From Hafnia alvei (GTDB lineage: Bacteria > Pseudomonadota > Gammaproteobacteria > Enterobacterales > Enterobacteriaceae), in contig NZ_OZ061315.1 in assembly GCF_964063325.1 (NCBI RefSeq), positions 3,968,001 through 4,032,000 on the forward strand: a stretch of 64,000 nucleotides of DNA, in the 5' to 3' direction. The translations under genes and the position numbers were made by a program. A model generated the notes under the pieces. It saw nothing but the letters and a program-made list of their open reading frames with translations. It did not search any database and was not told where the DNA came from. Positions 34,439 through 48,273 of the stretch are shown piece by piece (position 1 is the stretch's first letter; the number at the start of each line of letters is the position of its first letter).

Positions 34439-37099
34439 ATGAGTCAGCGCAGTCTGGAATCGTTGTTACGTCCGAAGTCTATCGCCGTGATAGGCGCATC
34501 AAATAAAATTGGGCGTAACGGCCACTTAATGATGCAGAACCTGCTTAAAGGAGCATTTTCTGGGCCTATTTTTCCCGTGACTCCTCGTTATCAGGCCGTG
34601 TGCGGCGTACTGGCCTATGCTGATATCGAATCCCTGCCTTTTGCCCCAGACTTGGCGATCCTGTGCGTCAACGCCCAGCGCAACTTAGAGATTATCGCCT
34701 CATTAGGTGATAAAGGATGCCGAGCGGCCATTGTGCTTTCATCGCCAAGCGCCCAATCTGCCGAGTTAAAAGCCTGTGCCCAGCAGCACAACGTCCGTTT
34801 ATTAGGGCCAAATAGCTTGGGCCTTTTGGCTCCATGGCAAAAAATAAACGCCAGCTTTTCACCGGTGCCGATTCTTCCCGGCAAACTGGCCTTTATTTCT
34901 CAATCAGCAGCCGTTTCAAACACGATTTTAGATTGGGCTCAACAGCGAGAAATAGGCTTTTCTCTTTTTATCGCCTTGGGTGACAGCTTGGATATCGACG
35001 TGGACGATCTTCTAGATTTTCTCGCTCGAGACAGCAAAACCAGCGCAATCCTGATCTACTTAGAGCATCTGCATGATGCGCGACGTTTTCTGTCAGCCGC
35101 ACGTAGCGCATCAAGAAATAAACCCATACTCGTCATCAAGAGTGGCCGCAGCCCGCAGGCGCAGCAGCTACTCAACAGCGTACAAGGGTTAGATGTGGCC
35201 TATGATGCCGCGATCCAACGCGCAGGCCTGCTACGCGTGCAAGATACGCATGAGCTTTTCTCTGCGGTAGAAACACTCAGCCACATGCATCCGCTACGCG
35301 GAGAAAAAATCCTTATCATCAGCAATGGTGCGGCACCTGCTGCCATGTCGGTGGATGAACTGCTGCGGCGTAATGGGAAGCTCGCCACCTTAGATGAAGA
35401 CACTTTCACCGCGTTGCGCAGTAAAATGCCGGACGATGTGTATCTACAGAACCCAATCGATCTACGTGATGATGCGACACCTGCCCGCTATCAATCAGCC
35501 ATCAACACGTTACTCGATAGCCACAGCTATGATGCGGTTTTAATTATCCATGCACCGAGCGCAGCGGCACCAGCGACCACAACGGCCGAAATAGTGATTC
35601 AAACGCTAAAACAGCATCCGCGTGGTAAACGTATTTCTGTGCTTACCAACTGGAGCGGCGAATATTCATCGCAAGAAGCGCGCAGGTTATTTAGCGAAGC
35701 GGGTATTCCTACTTATAGAACGCCTGAAGGCGCGATTACTGCCTTTATGCATATGGTTGAATATCGCCGCAACCAGCGTCAACTCATGGAAACACCAGCG
35801 TTGCCGGCCGATCTCACCGCGAATACGACTCAGGCTCACGACCTTATCCAGCAAGCGCTAAAAGAAGAGATCTACCACCTCGATACACACGAAGTCAGAT
35901 CAATTCTATCCAGTTACGGCTTACAAACATTGCCAACATGGATTGCCAACGACAGTACTGAGGCCGTACATATCGCTGAACAGGTTGGCTATCCGGTTGC
36001 ATTAAAGCTCCGCTCACCTGATATCCCGCATAAGTCGGATGTACAGGGTGTCATGCTCTATCTGCGCAACGCAGCCGAGGTAGAGCAAGCGGCAAATGCC
36101 ATTATCGATCGCGTGAAGCATTCATTTCCTCAGGCGCGCATTCACGGCCTATTAGTTCAAAGCATGGCTAACCGAGCAGGCGCTCAAGAGCTACGGGTGT
36201 TAGTCGAACAAGATCCCGTATTTGGACCGCTTATAATGCTGGGTGAAGGCGGAGGAGCTTGGAATCCAGAGCACGACGCTGCCGTTGCTTTACCGCCGCT
36301 AAATATGACCTTGGCGCGATATCTGATTATGCAGGCGATCAAAGGTGGTAAAATCCGCAGCCGAAGTCCATTGCAGCCACTTAATATTGACGGGCTTAGT
36401 CAGTTGCTAGTGCAGGTTTCCGATCTCATTGTCGACTGCCCAGAAATAAGCCGATTAGATATCCATCCCGTTCTGGCCTCTGCTGAAGATTTCACGCTGT
36501 TGGACGTGTCACTCCAGCTCACCCCGTTCTCCGGTTTAGCCGAAAATAGGCTCGCCATACGCCCCTACCCTCAGCATCTTGAAGAGCCAGTGACGTTGAG
36601 AAACGGAGTGACTTGCTTGCTGCGCCCCATCCTCCCTGAAGATGAACCCTTACTACAGCAGTTCATTCAGAAAGTGACCAAAGAGGATTTGTACTACCGT
36701 TACTTCAGCGAGATCAATGAATTTACGCATGAAGACCTCGCTAAAATGACTCAAATCGATTACGACCGAGAAATGGCTTTCGTGGCCGTTATTCAGGAAC
36801 AAGGTAAAGATGCAATCATAGGGGTAACGCGCGCACTATCCGACCCAGACAATCTCGAAGCCGAATTTGCCGTATTGGTTCGCTCAGACAGTAACGGTTT
36901 AGGACTTGGAAAGACGCTTTTAGGTAAGATGATCGCTTATTCAACTCAGCACGGGCTTGAAAGGCTAGTAGGTATAACTATGCCAAACAATCAGGGAATG
37001 ATTGGACTCGCTAAAAAACTGGGATTTCAGGTCGATATACAAATTGAAGACGGCATCGTCAATTTGCGCTTGCCACTGAACAATTCATTGCCGGTTTAA
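34439..37099 (+). CDS. patZ: Protein lysine acetyltransferase PatZ (Pka/YfiQ)
   Basis: 886 residues. Three modules: an N-terminal CoA-binding/acyl-CoA synthetase (ADP-forming)-like region (SLLRPKSIAVIGASNKIGRNG ... LLGPNSLGLL), an ATP-grasp-like domain (~residues 480-680, YPVALKLRSPDIPHKSDVQGV), and a C-terminal GNAT domain (~740-880) with the acetyl-CoA loop SNGLGLGKTLLGKMI. Acetylates lysines of metabolic enzymes such as acetyl-CoA synthetase, by family knowledge. The synthetase-like part is thought to be regulatory rather than catalytic. Confidence 0.95.
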   Translation: MSQRSLESLLRPKSIAVIGASNKIGRNGHLMMQNLLKGAFSGPIFPVTPRYQAVCGVLAYADIESLPFAPDLAILCVNAQRNLEIIASLGDKGCRAAIVLSSPSAQSAELKACAQQHNVRLLGPNSLGLLAPWQKINASFSPVPILPGKLAFISQSAAVSNTILDWAQQREIGFSLFIALGDSLDIDVDDLLDFLARDSKTSAILIYLEHLHDARRFLSAARSASRNKPILVIKSGRSPQAQQLLNSVQGLDVAYDAAIQRAGLLRVQDTHELFSAVETLSHMHPLRGEKILIISNGAAPAAMSVDELLRRNGKLATLDEDTFTALRSKMPDDVYLQNPIDLRDDATPARYQSAINTLLDSHSYDAVLIIHAPSAAAPATTTAEIVIQTLKQHPRGKRISVLTNWSGEYSSQEARRLFSEAGIPTYRTPEGAITAFMHMVEYRRNQRQLMETPALPADLTANTTQAHDLIQQALKEEIYHLDTHEVRSILSSYGLQTLPTWIANDSTEAVHIAEQVGYPVALKLRSPDIPHKSDVQGVMLYLRNAAEVEQAANAIIDRVKHSFPQARIHGLLVQSMANRAGAQELRVLVEQDPVFGPLIMLGEGGGAWNPEHDAAVALPPLNMTLARYLIMQAIKGGKIRSRSPLQPLNIDGLSQLLVQVSDLIVDCPEISRLDIHPVLASAEDFTLLDVSLQLTPFSGLAENRLAIRPYPQHLEEPVTLRNGVTCLLRPILPEDEPLLQQFIQKVTKEDLYYRYFSEINEFTHEDLAKMTQIDYDREMAFVAVIQEQGKDAIIGVTRALSDPDNLEAEFAVLVRSDSNGLGLGKTLLGKMIAYSTQHGLERLVGITMPNNQGMIGLAKKLGFQVDIQIEDGIVNLRLPLNNSLPV

Positions 37100-37246
37100 A
37101 CGGAATTTTGCTGAGAGGGTGGCGACAAATCGAGGCAAAACATACGCAATAGATGGAAAGTAGTGTTATTATCGCCCGATTCCATAGGCTAATATAACTG
37201 TATGTAGCGTTTTGCTACACAATGATGAGAGAAGAAGCGCACTGTG

Positions 37247-38602
37247 ATGTTGTCTAAATTTAAACGAACGAAACATCAACAACACCTTGCACAACTGCCA
37301 AAACTTCCCCAGACAGTTGAGGATGTACAGACGCTGTTTACGCCAGAGGCTTTTCGTCTGGCGTTAATTGACGCGATTTCTAACGCCTCTCGCCGTATTT
37401 ACATCACGGCGCTGTATCTGGAAAACGATGACGGCGGACGCGATGTCCTCAATGCCTTGTATAGCGCAAAGCAGCAGCATCCAGATTTAGAAATCTACGT
37501 TCTCGTCGATTGGCATCGTGCACAACGTGGACGTATTGGCGCCGCGGCGACAAATACAAACGCTGATTGGTACTGCGCTATGGCCGATCAGCACCCTGGT
37601 GTATCTGTGCCTGTCTACGGTGTTCCGGTTAATACCCGTGAAGCGCTGGGCGTTTTGCATCTGAAAGGGTTTATTGTTGATGACCGAGTGATTTACAGCG
37701 GTGCAAGTCTGAACGATGTATATCTTCATCGTCATGATAAGTATCGTTATGACCGCTATCACTTCATCCAGAACGGTCGTTTAGCTGATACCATGTCAGC
37801 TTACATACAAAATAAGCTTCTGACCGATCCCGCAGTTCAACGGCTCGATCGTGACGATCGCCCGAAAAGTCCTGAAATTCGTAATGAAACACGCCAATTC
37901 CGCCATGGTTTACGCAGCTGTGGCTACGATGTTGCGGCAATAGCTGGCAACGATGAATTAGCGGTGACGCCATTAGCGGGGCTAGGCAAACATAGCGTTC
38001 TGAATAAAACGATTCATCACTTAATGTGCAGCACTGAAGAGAAAGTCACGCTATGTACACCTTATTTCAACATGCCTGCACTATTGGTTCGTAATATTAT
38101 TTATTTATTACGCCAAGGGAAACAGGTTGAAATTATTGTGGGTGATAAGAAGGCAAATGACTTCTATATTCCAGAAGATGAACCATTCAAGATCATCGGT
38201 GCATTACCTTATCTTTATGAAATAAACCTTCGCCGTTTCATGAGCCGCCTACAGCGTTTCGTCGACAATGGACAATTGACCGTTCGGCTATGGAAAGATG
38301 AAGACAATACTTATCATTTAAAAGGGATGTGGATTGATGACCAATGGCAGTTGATTACGGGAAATAACCTAAATCCGCGCGCCTGGCGTCTTGATCTTGA
38401 GAACGCAATACTTATCCACGATCCTAAGCATCAGCTGCATGAACAGCGTCAGAAAGAGTTGGAGTGCATCCGCACTAATACCCACGTCGTTCGTAGCTAT
38501 CTTGAGCTTGAAACTATTCAGCAGTACCCTCTGAAAGTCCGTAAGCTGATTAGAAGACTACGCAGAATTCGTATTGATAGACTAATAAGCCGAATTCTTT
38601 AA
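37247..38602 (+). CDS. pssA: CDP-diacylglycerol--serine O-phosphatidyltransferase PssA
   Basis: 451 residues, the same as E. coli PssA, phospholipase D superfamily. Two HKD motifs: LHLKGFIVDDRVIYSGASLND and YHLKGMWIDDQWQLITGNNLNPR. It makes phosphatidylserine, precursor of phosphatidylethanolamine, as a peripheral membrane enzyme; the basic C terminus VRKLIRRLRRIRIDRLISRIL is an amphipathic membrane anchor. A GTG at 37244 directly precedes the ATG at 37247; I use the ATG. Confidence 0.97.
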   Translation: MLSKFKRTKHQQHLAQLPKLPQTVEDVQTLFTPEAFRLALIDAISNASRRIYITALYLENDDGGRDVLNALYSAKQQHPDLEIYVLVDWHRAQRGRIGAAATNTNADWYCAMADQHPGVSVPVYGVPVNTREALGVLHLKGFIVDDRVIYSGASLNDVYLHRHDKYRYDRYHFIQNGRLADTMSAYIQNKLLTDPAVQRLDRDDRPKSPEIRNETRQFRHGLRSCGYDVAAIAGNDELAVTPLAGLGKHSVLNKTIHHLMCSTEEKVTLCTPYFNMPALLVRNIIYLLRQGKQVEIIVGDKKANDFYIPEDEPFKIIGALPYLYEINLRRFMSRLQRFVDNGQLTVRLWKDEDNTYHLKGMWIDDQWQLITGNNLNPRAWRLDLENAILIHDPKHQLHEQRQKELECIRTNTHVVRSYLELETIQQYPLKVRKLIRRLRRIRIDRLISRIL

Positions 38603-38612
38603 TAAGATAAGA

Positions 38613-38635
38613 GCCTCCTTCTGGGAGGTTTTTTT
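38613..38635 (+). terminator. pssA terminator
   Basis: Short stem CCTCC/GGAGG with loop TTCTG, followed by seven T, 10 bp past the pssA stop. The following 38640-38860 is AT-rich and I see no gene in it. Confidence 0.8.
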
Positions 38636-38865
38636 ATATCTAGAATAGTCTGACTTCTTCTATGGTAAATACCTTTTCCTAATTATTAAGACAGCCAGAT
38701 AATAATCTAAGCGCTATTAAAGGTTTTAACTTCTCGTTATTAATATATAAGTGACTTAGTATATAATTACTCTAGGAACTGGCATGACAATGACGATAAT
38801 AGATAGATTTCTGCATCACAAAATACATTTCATGTATTCGAGTTCAAATTCCCCATAGCAAAAAA

Positions 38866-38886
38866 CCCCAGTCTTTCGACTGAGGT
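38866..38886 (-). terminator. rRNA operon terminator T2
   Basis: On the minus strand ACCTCAGTC-GAAA-GACTGGGGT is followed by six T. It is the second, distal terminator of the rRNA operon. Confidence 0.88.
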
Positions 38887-38921
38887 TCTTTCGATAACGT
38901 TTAACAGTTCCCTACAATACT

Positions 38922-39008
38922 CGTCTCATCCTGATACTCGCCCTTCGGGCCAACGCTACGCGTTGTTCAACATCGTTCCCGACGATGTTGTCCTACTCTA
39001 TCGAGACG
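38922..39008 (-). ncRNA. Predicted cloverleaf-like RNA in the rRNA operon trailer
   Basis: Read on the minus strand, CGTCTC-type ends pair (GAGACG 39003-39008 / CGTCTC 38922-38927 on the plus strand) and enclose three perfect hairpins: CAACATCGT/ACGATGTTG (38968-38990), AACGC/GCGTT (38952-38964) and GCCC/GGGC (38940-38950). It lies between terminators T1 and T2. Just past it the RNA reads TAGGGAACTG, the same as the 3' end of 5S rRNA, so it may be a relic of a second 5S unit. No known RNA family recognised. Confidence 0.45.
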
Positions 39009-39038
39009 CTTACCGACAAAATTCAAATAAAACAAAAA

Positions 39039-39058
39039 GGCCATCCTTTCGGATGGCC
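39039..39058 (-). terminator. rRNA operon terminator T1
   Basis: On the minus strand GGCCATCC-GAAA-GGATGGCC is followed by TTTTTGTTTT, 16 bp after the 5S gene. Confidence 0.92.
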
Positions 39059-39073
39059 TATTCGTTTTATTTA

Positions 39074-39193
39074 AAGCCTGGCAGTTCCCTACTCTCGCAT
39101 GGGGAGACCCCACACTACCATCGGCGCTACGGCGTTTCACTTCTGAGTTCGGCATGGGGTCAGGTGGGACCACCGCGCTATCGCCGCCAGGCA
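39074..39193 (-). rRNA. rrf: 5S ribosomal RNA
   Basis: 120 nt. On the minus strand it begins TGCCTGGCGGCGATAGCG and ends GTAGGGAACTGCCAGGC, with the conserved CCGAACTCAGAAGTGAAACG region in the middle. Ends placed by comparison with E. coli 5S. Confidence 0.96.
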
Positions 39194-39311
39194 TATTCTG
39201 TTATTTGTACCGCTCTCTGTATTTCTACAGCTAGCCATACAAACCAATCTGTTCACAAGCCTACTCTTTGTGTTTTCGCGTCTCTGCGTCTTAAAACACC
39301 TTCGGTGTTGT

Positions 39312-42220
<2,909 letters not shown>

Positions 42221-42487
42221 TCACAACCCGAAGGTGTCTTTTTAGTGAACGCGGTTACGAACCGGTTCAAGACAGCATTCAAGATTGCAAAAAATTGAGA
42301 GACTGCTTAATGCAAACTGTGTCAGTGTTTGAGTCTGAATAAACAGACGTCATTCTCACAGTTGCTTAAGCTTTCAAATTTCAGCTTGTTCCAGATTGTT
42401 AAAGAGCAAAATACTTCGCAGCATACTGTTTCCAATACACTCTGAAGTATGTTTTTGAGACTGAATACTTATTAAAAATAAAAGTAA

Positions 42488-42563
42488 TGGTGGAGCTATG
42501 CGGGATCGAACCGCAGACCTCCTGCGTGCAAGGCAGGCGCTCTCCCAGCTGAGCTATAACCCC
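42488..42563 (-). tRNA. tRNA-Ala (TGC)
   Basis: 76 nt on the minus strand: starts GGGGTTATAGCTCAGCTGGG, anticodon TGC in CTTGCACG, T loop GGTTCGATCCC, acceptor stem closing with encoded CCA. It is in the 16S-23S spacer after tRNA-Ile. Confidence 0.98.
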
Positions 42564-42694
42564 ATACAGTCAACAGTTTACCTTTATACATTACCACTCA
42601 TAGAAGAGTTTAATTCTTTCTCAGACAAGGCGGAGTCATGCGAAGTTTGCTGTTGCAAACGAGGCGTGACGACAACGCAGTATGAGTAAGAATT

Positions 42695-42771
<77 letters not shown>

Positions 42772-42844
42772 ATATAAAGGTATTCTGCTCGTTATTCTTC
42801 ATCAGACAATCTGTGTGGACACTGCACTTAACGCTATCTTTAGG

Positions 42845-44387
<1,543 letters not shown>

Positions 44388-44550
44388 AAAGCTTGATTTG
44401 CTTAAACAAGTTAAGCGATGCTCGAAAATTAACTTTCGTAATAATTCACTAAATGAATTACTGCTTGGTCACTCTTCAAGACTTTAATATTTTATCGTCC
44501 GAGGACGTTAGATATTGTCTTGTGAGTGCCCACACAGATTGTCTGATAAA

Positions 44551-44563
44551 TTGTTAAAGAGCA
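44551..44563 (-). promoter_or_regulatory. boxA antitermination site, rRNA leader
   Basis: TGCTCTTTAACAA on the minus strand, followed by TTTATCAGACAATCTGTGTG as in E. coli rRNA leaders. It binds NusB-NusE to prevent premature termination. Confidence 0.92.
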
Positions 44564-44602
44564 GTGAGTTAGGAGACTAAGCTTGCTAACTCGAGGTGGC
44601 GT

Positions 44603-44630
44603 ATAATACGCTTTCCTCTTTCAGAGTCAA
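44603..44630 (-). promoter_or_regulatory. rRNA operon promoter P2
   Basis: -35 TTGACT and -10 TATTAT on the minus strand, 16-bp spacer. Confidence 0.9.
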
Positions 44631-44723
44631 CCCTAAATTTCAGGATTTTTTCTCTTGCGATTTCTTATCGAAACCGCCGATACGGTGTGAAGTGATTCAC
44701 ATGTTCCGTGTCGATGGAGGCGC

Positions 44724-44751
44724 ATTATAGGGAGTTCTCGCGGGCTGACAA
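44724..44751 (-). promoter_or_regulatory. rRNA operon promoter P1
   Basis: -35 TTGTCA and -10 TATAAT on the minus strand, 16-bp spacer, with the GC-rich discriminator GCGCCTCC after the -10. An A/T-rich UP-element-like stretch (CAGAAAAAAAAGTGTAATTA) lies upstream. P1 and P2 are 121 bp apart. Confidence 0.93.
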
Positions 44752-44803
44752 CCCCTAATTACACTTTTTTTTCTGTTTGGCTTATTTTCAGCCATTTAGT
44801 GCA

Positions 44804-45367
44804 CTAAACCCGCTGTTTTATCGCTTTTGGCAAGTCAGCAAGGCTCTTAATCACTAAATCCGCCTTGGCCTCAGCTTCTGGGGTCACGGGTTTACCGCTG
44901 CGAACCAATACTTTAGTCCCCACGCTAGCCGCTTCACCCGCGAGTAGGTCTTCTATTTTGTCGCCTACTATATAAGAAGCACTCATATCGATATTTAGCT
45001 CTTCTTTAGCGGATAACAGCATACCAGGCTGTGGCTTGCGGCAATCACATACCTGACGAAATTCTTCTACACTTCCCTCGGGGTGATGCGGGCAGTAATA
45101 AACGCCGTCCAAATCAACGCCGCGATCCGCCAAAGACCAATCCATCCATTCGGTGAGATGCATAAACTGATCTTCGGTAAACATACCGCGAGCAATACCG
45201 GACTGGTTCGTGACCAATACTAAGGCATACCCCATTTTTTTCAGCTCAGCCATGGCGTCAATGACGCCATCTATAAACTGGAAGTTATCGCTTTCATGGA
45301 CATATCCGTGATCGACGTTAATCGTGCCATCACGATCTAAAAAAATTGCGGGAACAAGCTGGGCCAC
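44804..45367 (-). CDS. gmhB: D-glycero-beta-D-manno-heptose 1,7-bisphosphate 7-phosphatase GmhB
   Basis: 187 residues. A HAD phosphatase with motif I FLDRDGTINVDHGYV, VTNQSGIARGMF, a zinc site YYCPHHPEGSVEEFRQVCDCRKP and motif IV YIVGDKIEDLLAGEAA. It removes the 7-phosphate in ADP-heptose synthesis for lipopolysaccharide core. It reads toward the rRNA promoters, with its stop only 50 bp from P1; the same gmhB-16S adjacency is seen at E. coli rrnH. Confidence 0.96.
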   Translation of the reverse strand: MAQLVPAIFLDRDGTINVDHGYVHESDNFQFIDGVIDAMAELKKMGYALVLVTNQSGIARGMFTEDQFMHLTEWMDWSLADRGVDLDGVYYCPHHPEGSVEEFRQVCDCRKPQPGMLLSAKEELNIDMSASYIVGDKIEDLLAGEAASVGTKVLVRSGKPVTPEAEAKADLVIKSLADLPKAIKQRV

Positions 45368-45452
45368 AGATATTCACTCCTTATGGCGTTAGATGCCCTC
45401 AGTATCGCACGATTTACATGAAAGGGAGAGCCTCAAGCGCACTCGACATCTG

Positions 45453-45481
45453 TTGACTTAGACGTCTAGACGCCTTAACAT
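45453..45481 (+). promoter_or_regulatory. metNIQ promoter with two MetJ boxes
   Basis: -35 TTGACT (45453-45458) and -10 TAACAT (45476-45481) with a 17-bp spacer. Two adjacent met boxes, AGACGTCT (45460-45467, perfect) and AGACGCCT (45468-45475), occupy the spacer. A MetJ-SAM dimer array here would block the polymerase when methionine is plentiful. Confidence 0.85.
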
Positions 45482-45557
45482 CCAGTTCAATACTTTGGGC
45501 TTTCCCAAAGTTTGCTTTTTATCTGCCACGGGCAACACCAAAAGTAAAAATATAAAA

Positions 45558-46589
45558 ATGATTAAACTTACAAATATCACCAAGGTTTTTCAGCAGGGTC
45601 AGCGCCAGATTAAAGCGCTGTCTGACGTGTCATTACACGTCCCTGCCGGGCAAATTTATGGCGTCATCGGTTCATCCGGTGCCGGTAAAAGTACACTGAT
45701 TCGTTGCGTAAACCTGCTCGAACGCCCAACCAGCGGTACCGTTTTGGTTGGCGATCAGGACATGACTGCACTTTCTGAAAGCGCATTGACCAAAGCGCGC
45801 CGTCAGATCGGCATGATCTTCCAGCACTTTAACTTGCTCTCATCGCGAACTGTTGCAGGGAACATCGCTCTGCCGTTGGAATTAGATAACACGCCGCGTA
45901 GTGAAATCACGCGTCGCGTCAGTGAGCTATTAGATTTGGTCGGCCTAAGCGATAAACGAGATGCCTATCCCGCAAACCTGTCTGGCGGGCAAAAACAGCG
46001 CGTGGCAATTGCGCGTGCATTAGCCAGCAACCCAAAAGTCCTGCTGTGTGATGAAGCCACCAGCGCGCTTGATCCTGCAACCACGCGCTCCATTCTGGAA
46101 CTGCTGAAAGACATTAACCGCCGTTTGGGTCTGACAATTCTCCTAATCACTCACGAAATGGATGTAGTGAAGCGCATTTGCGATCAGGTAGCCGTAATTA
46201 GCGATGGCCAACTGATTGAGCAAGGCACCGTTGGCGAAGTGTTCTCCCATCCAAAAACACCACTCGCGCAGCAGTTTATTCATTCCACACTGCATTTAGA
46301 TATTCCAGACGATTTCGCTGCTCGCATGACGCCAGATCGTAAACCTGATACGCAGCCGCTGTTGCGCCTTGAATTTACCGGCCAGTCCGTCGACGCACCG
46401 TTAATCTCTCAGGCTGTTCGTCGTTTTAATGTCGATATCAGTATTTTAAGTTCTCAAATGGATTATGCCGGCGGCGTTAAATTTGGCGTGATGTTAGCCG
46501 AGCTGCACGGTGATGACGCGGATGCGTTATCTGCTATTGAGTTTTTCAAGATTCATCAGGTAAAAGTAGAGGTACTGGGTTATGTCTGA
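45558..46589 (+). CDS. metN: Methionine ABC transporter ATPase MetN
   Basis: 343 residues from MIKLTNITKVFQQGQR. Walker A GSSGAGKST, signature LSGGQKQR, Walker B VLLCDEATSALD, H-loop LLITHE; the C-terminal NIL (ACT-like) domain, ~265-343, binds methionine and inhibits transport. The frame is open to 45495, but 45558 matches the family. It overlaps metI by 8 bp. Confidence 0.97.
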   Translation: MIKLTNITKVFQQGQRQIKALSDVSLHVPAGQIYGVIGSSGAGKSTLIRCVNLLERPTSGTVLVGDQDMTALSESALTKARRQIGMIFQHFNLLSSRTVAGNIALPLELDNTPRSEITRRVSELLDLVGLSDKRDAYPANLSGGQKQRVAIARALASNPKVLLCDEATSALDPATTRSILELLKDINRRLGLTILLITHEMDVVKRICDQVAVISDGQLIEQGTVGEVFSHPKTPLAQQFIHSTLHLDIPDDFAARMTPDRKPDTQPLLRLEFTGQSVDAPLISQAVRRFNVDISILSSQMDYAGGVKFGVMLAELHGDDADALSAIEFFKIHQVKVEVLGYV

Positions 46590-47235
46590 GGCAATGATGT
46601 GGTTAATGGGCCGAGGCATTTGGGAAACCGTCGTCATGACCTTTGTATCCGGCTTCTTTGGTTTTGTTATCGGTCTCCCCGTCGGCGTGCTTCTTTATAT
46701 AACGCGTCCGGGACAAATTTGGGAAAACGCCAAGCTGTATAACCTGCTTTCCGCGTTGGTTAACATCTTCCGTTCCATACCGTTCATTATTCTCTTGGTA
46801 TGGATGATCCCTTTTACCCGCGTCATCGTAGGAACGTCTATCGGTTTGCAGGCAGCATTAGTGCCATTGACCGTTGGCGCAGCACCGTTTATTGCTCGCA
46901 TGGTCGAAAATGCGCTATTGGAAATCCCGACAGGGCTGATTGAAGCTTCACGAGCCATGGGCGCAACGCCGCTGCAAATCATCAACAAGATCTTATTGCC
47001 AGAAGCGCTTCCAGGCTTGGTCAATGCGGCAACCATCACATTGATTACCTTGGTTGGCTACTCAGCAATGGGCGGCGCAGTCGGTGCTGGCGGTCTAGGA
47101 CAGATTGGTTATCAGTATGGTTATATCGGATATAACGCAACCGTGATGAATACGGTATTAGTATTGTTAGTGATTTTAGTGTATCTGATCCAGTTTAGTG
47201 GCGATCGCATTGTTAAAGCGGTCAGCCGCAAATAA
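46582..47235 (+). CDS. metI: Methionine ABC transporter permease MetI
   Basis: 217 residues with five hydrophobic helices and the ABC-permease EAA loop EASRAMGATPLQIINKILLPEALPG that docks with MetN. Overlaps the end of metN. Confidence 0.96.
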   Translation: MSEAMMWLMGRGIWETVVMTFVSGFFGFVIGLPVGVLLYITRPGQIWENAKLYNLLSALVNIFRSIPFIILLVWMIPFTRVIVGTSIGLQAALVPLTVGAAPFIARMVENALLEIPTGLIEASRAMGATPLQIINKILLPEALPGLVNAATITLITLVGYSAMGGAVGAGGLGQIGYQYGYIGYNATVMNTVLVLLVILVYLIQFSGDRIVKAVSRK

Positions 47236-47342
47236 AGCAGTCTAATAATAAAAACGGCGCTCGCTATGGCGCGCCAAACGATGTTTCAAAACAACGTCTC
47301 AACAACAATGTCTCAAGAACAAGTCAAAAGAAGGATAAGGGT

Positions 47343-48158
47343 ATGTCATTAAAGTTTAAGTCGATTGCTGTCGTTGGCGCACTTCTGGGTTCTCTGGCGC
47401 TGGCGGGCTGTGGTCAGGAAGAAAAAGATCCAAATCATATTAAAGTGGGCGTTATTGTCGGGGCAGAGCAGCAGGTTGCCGAAGTTGCACAGAAAGTTGC
47501 CAAAGACAAATACGGTCTGGACGTTGAGCTGGTTACATTTAACGACTACGTTCTGCCAAACGAAGCCTTGAGCAAAGGCGATATTGATGCGAATGCTTTC
47601 CAGCATAAACCTTATCTGGATCAGCAAATCAAAGATCGTGGCTACAAACTGGTTCCAGTCGGTAGCACCTTCGTTTACCCAATTGCGGGCTACTCGAAGA
47701 AAATCAAATCTCTGAGCGAACTGCAAGATGGCTCTCAGGTTGCCTTACCAAACGACCCAACTAACCTTGGCCGTTCACTGTTACTGCTGCAAAAAGTGGG
47801 TCTGATTAAACTGAAAGACGGCATTGGCTTACTGCCAACCGTGTTGGACGTGACCGAGAACCCGAAAAAACTGAAGCTGGTTGAGCTGGAAGCACCACAA
47901 TTGCCACGTTCACTGGACGATGCGCAAATTGCTCTGGCGGTTATCAACACTACCTATGCAAGCCAAATCGGCCTGACTCCAGCCAAAGACGGTATCTTCG
48001 TTGAGGATAAAGATTCTCCATACGTAAACCTGATCGTGGCTCGTGAAGACAATAAAGATGCAGAGAACGTGAAGAAATTCGTTCAGGCTTATCAGTCTGA
48101 TGAAGTTTACAACGCTGCCAATAAAATCTTTAACGGTGGCGCAGTTAAAGGCTGGTAA
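47343..48158 (+). CDS. metQ: Methionine-binding lipoprotein MetQ
   Basis: 271 residues. Signal peptide with lipobox LALAGC, so Cys23 is the lipidated residue; followed by an NlpA/MetQ binding domain (HIKVGVIVGAEQQVAE ... ANAFQHKPYLDQQ). It captures D/L-methionine in the periplasm for MetNI. It lies 107 bp after metI and ends with a terminator. Confidence 0.97.
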   Translation: MSLKFKSIAVVGALLGSLALAGCGQEEKDPNHIKVGVIVGAEQQVAEVAQKVAKDKYGLDVELVTFNDYVLPNEALSKGDIDANAFQHKPYLDQQIKDRGYKLVPVGSTFVYPIAGYSKKIKSLSELQDGSQVALPNDPTNLGRSLLLLQKVGLIKLKDGIGLLPTVLDVTENPKKLKLVELEAPQLPRSLDDAQIALAVINTTYASQIGLTPAKDGIFVEDKDSPYVNLIVAREDNKDAENVKKFVQAYQSDEVYNAANKIFNGGAVKGW

Positions 48159-48190
48159 TTGCCTCTCGCAGTTATAGTACGTAATATCTT

Positions 48191-48216
48191 CAAGACGGGC
48201 GATTGCCCGTCTTGTC
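48191..48216 (+). terminator. metNIQ terminator
   Basis: Perfect stem CAAGACGGGC/GCCCGTCTTG with loop GATT, 32 bp past the metQ stop; the following T run is poor. Confidence 0.75.
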
Positions 48217-48273
48217 ATTTCTGTCATACCTTGATTCAATAGCACTCACTTTTATAAAAATCAGGAAACATTT

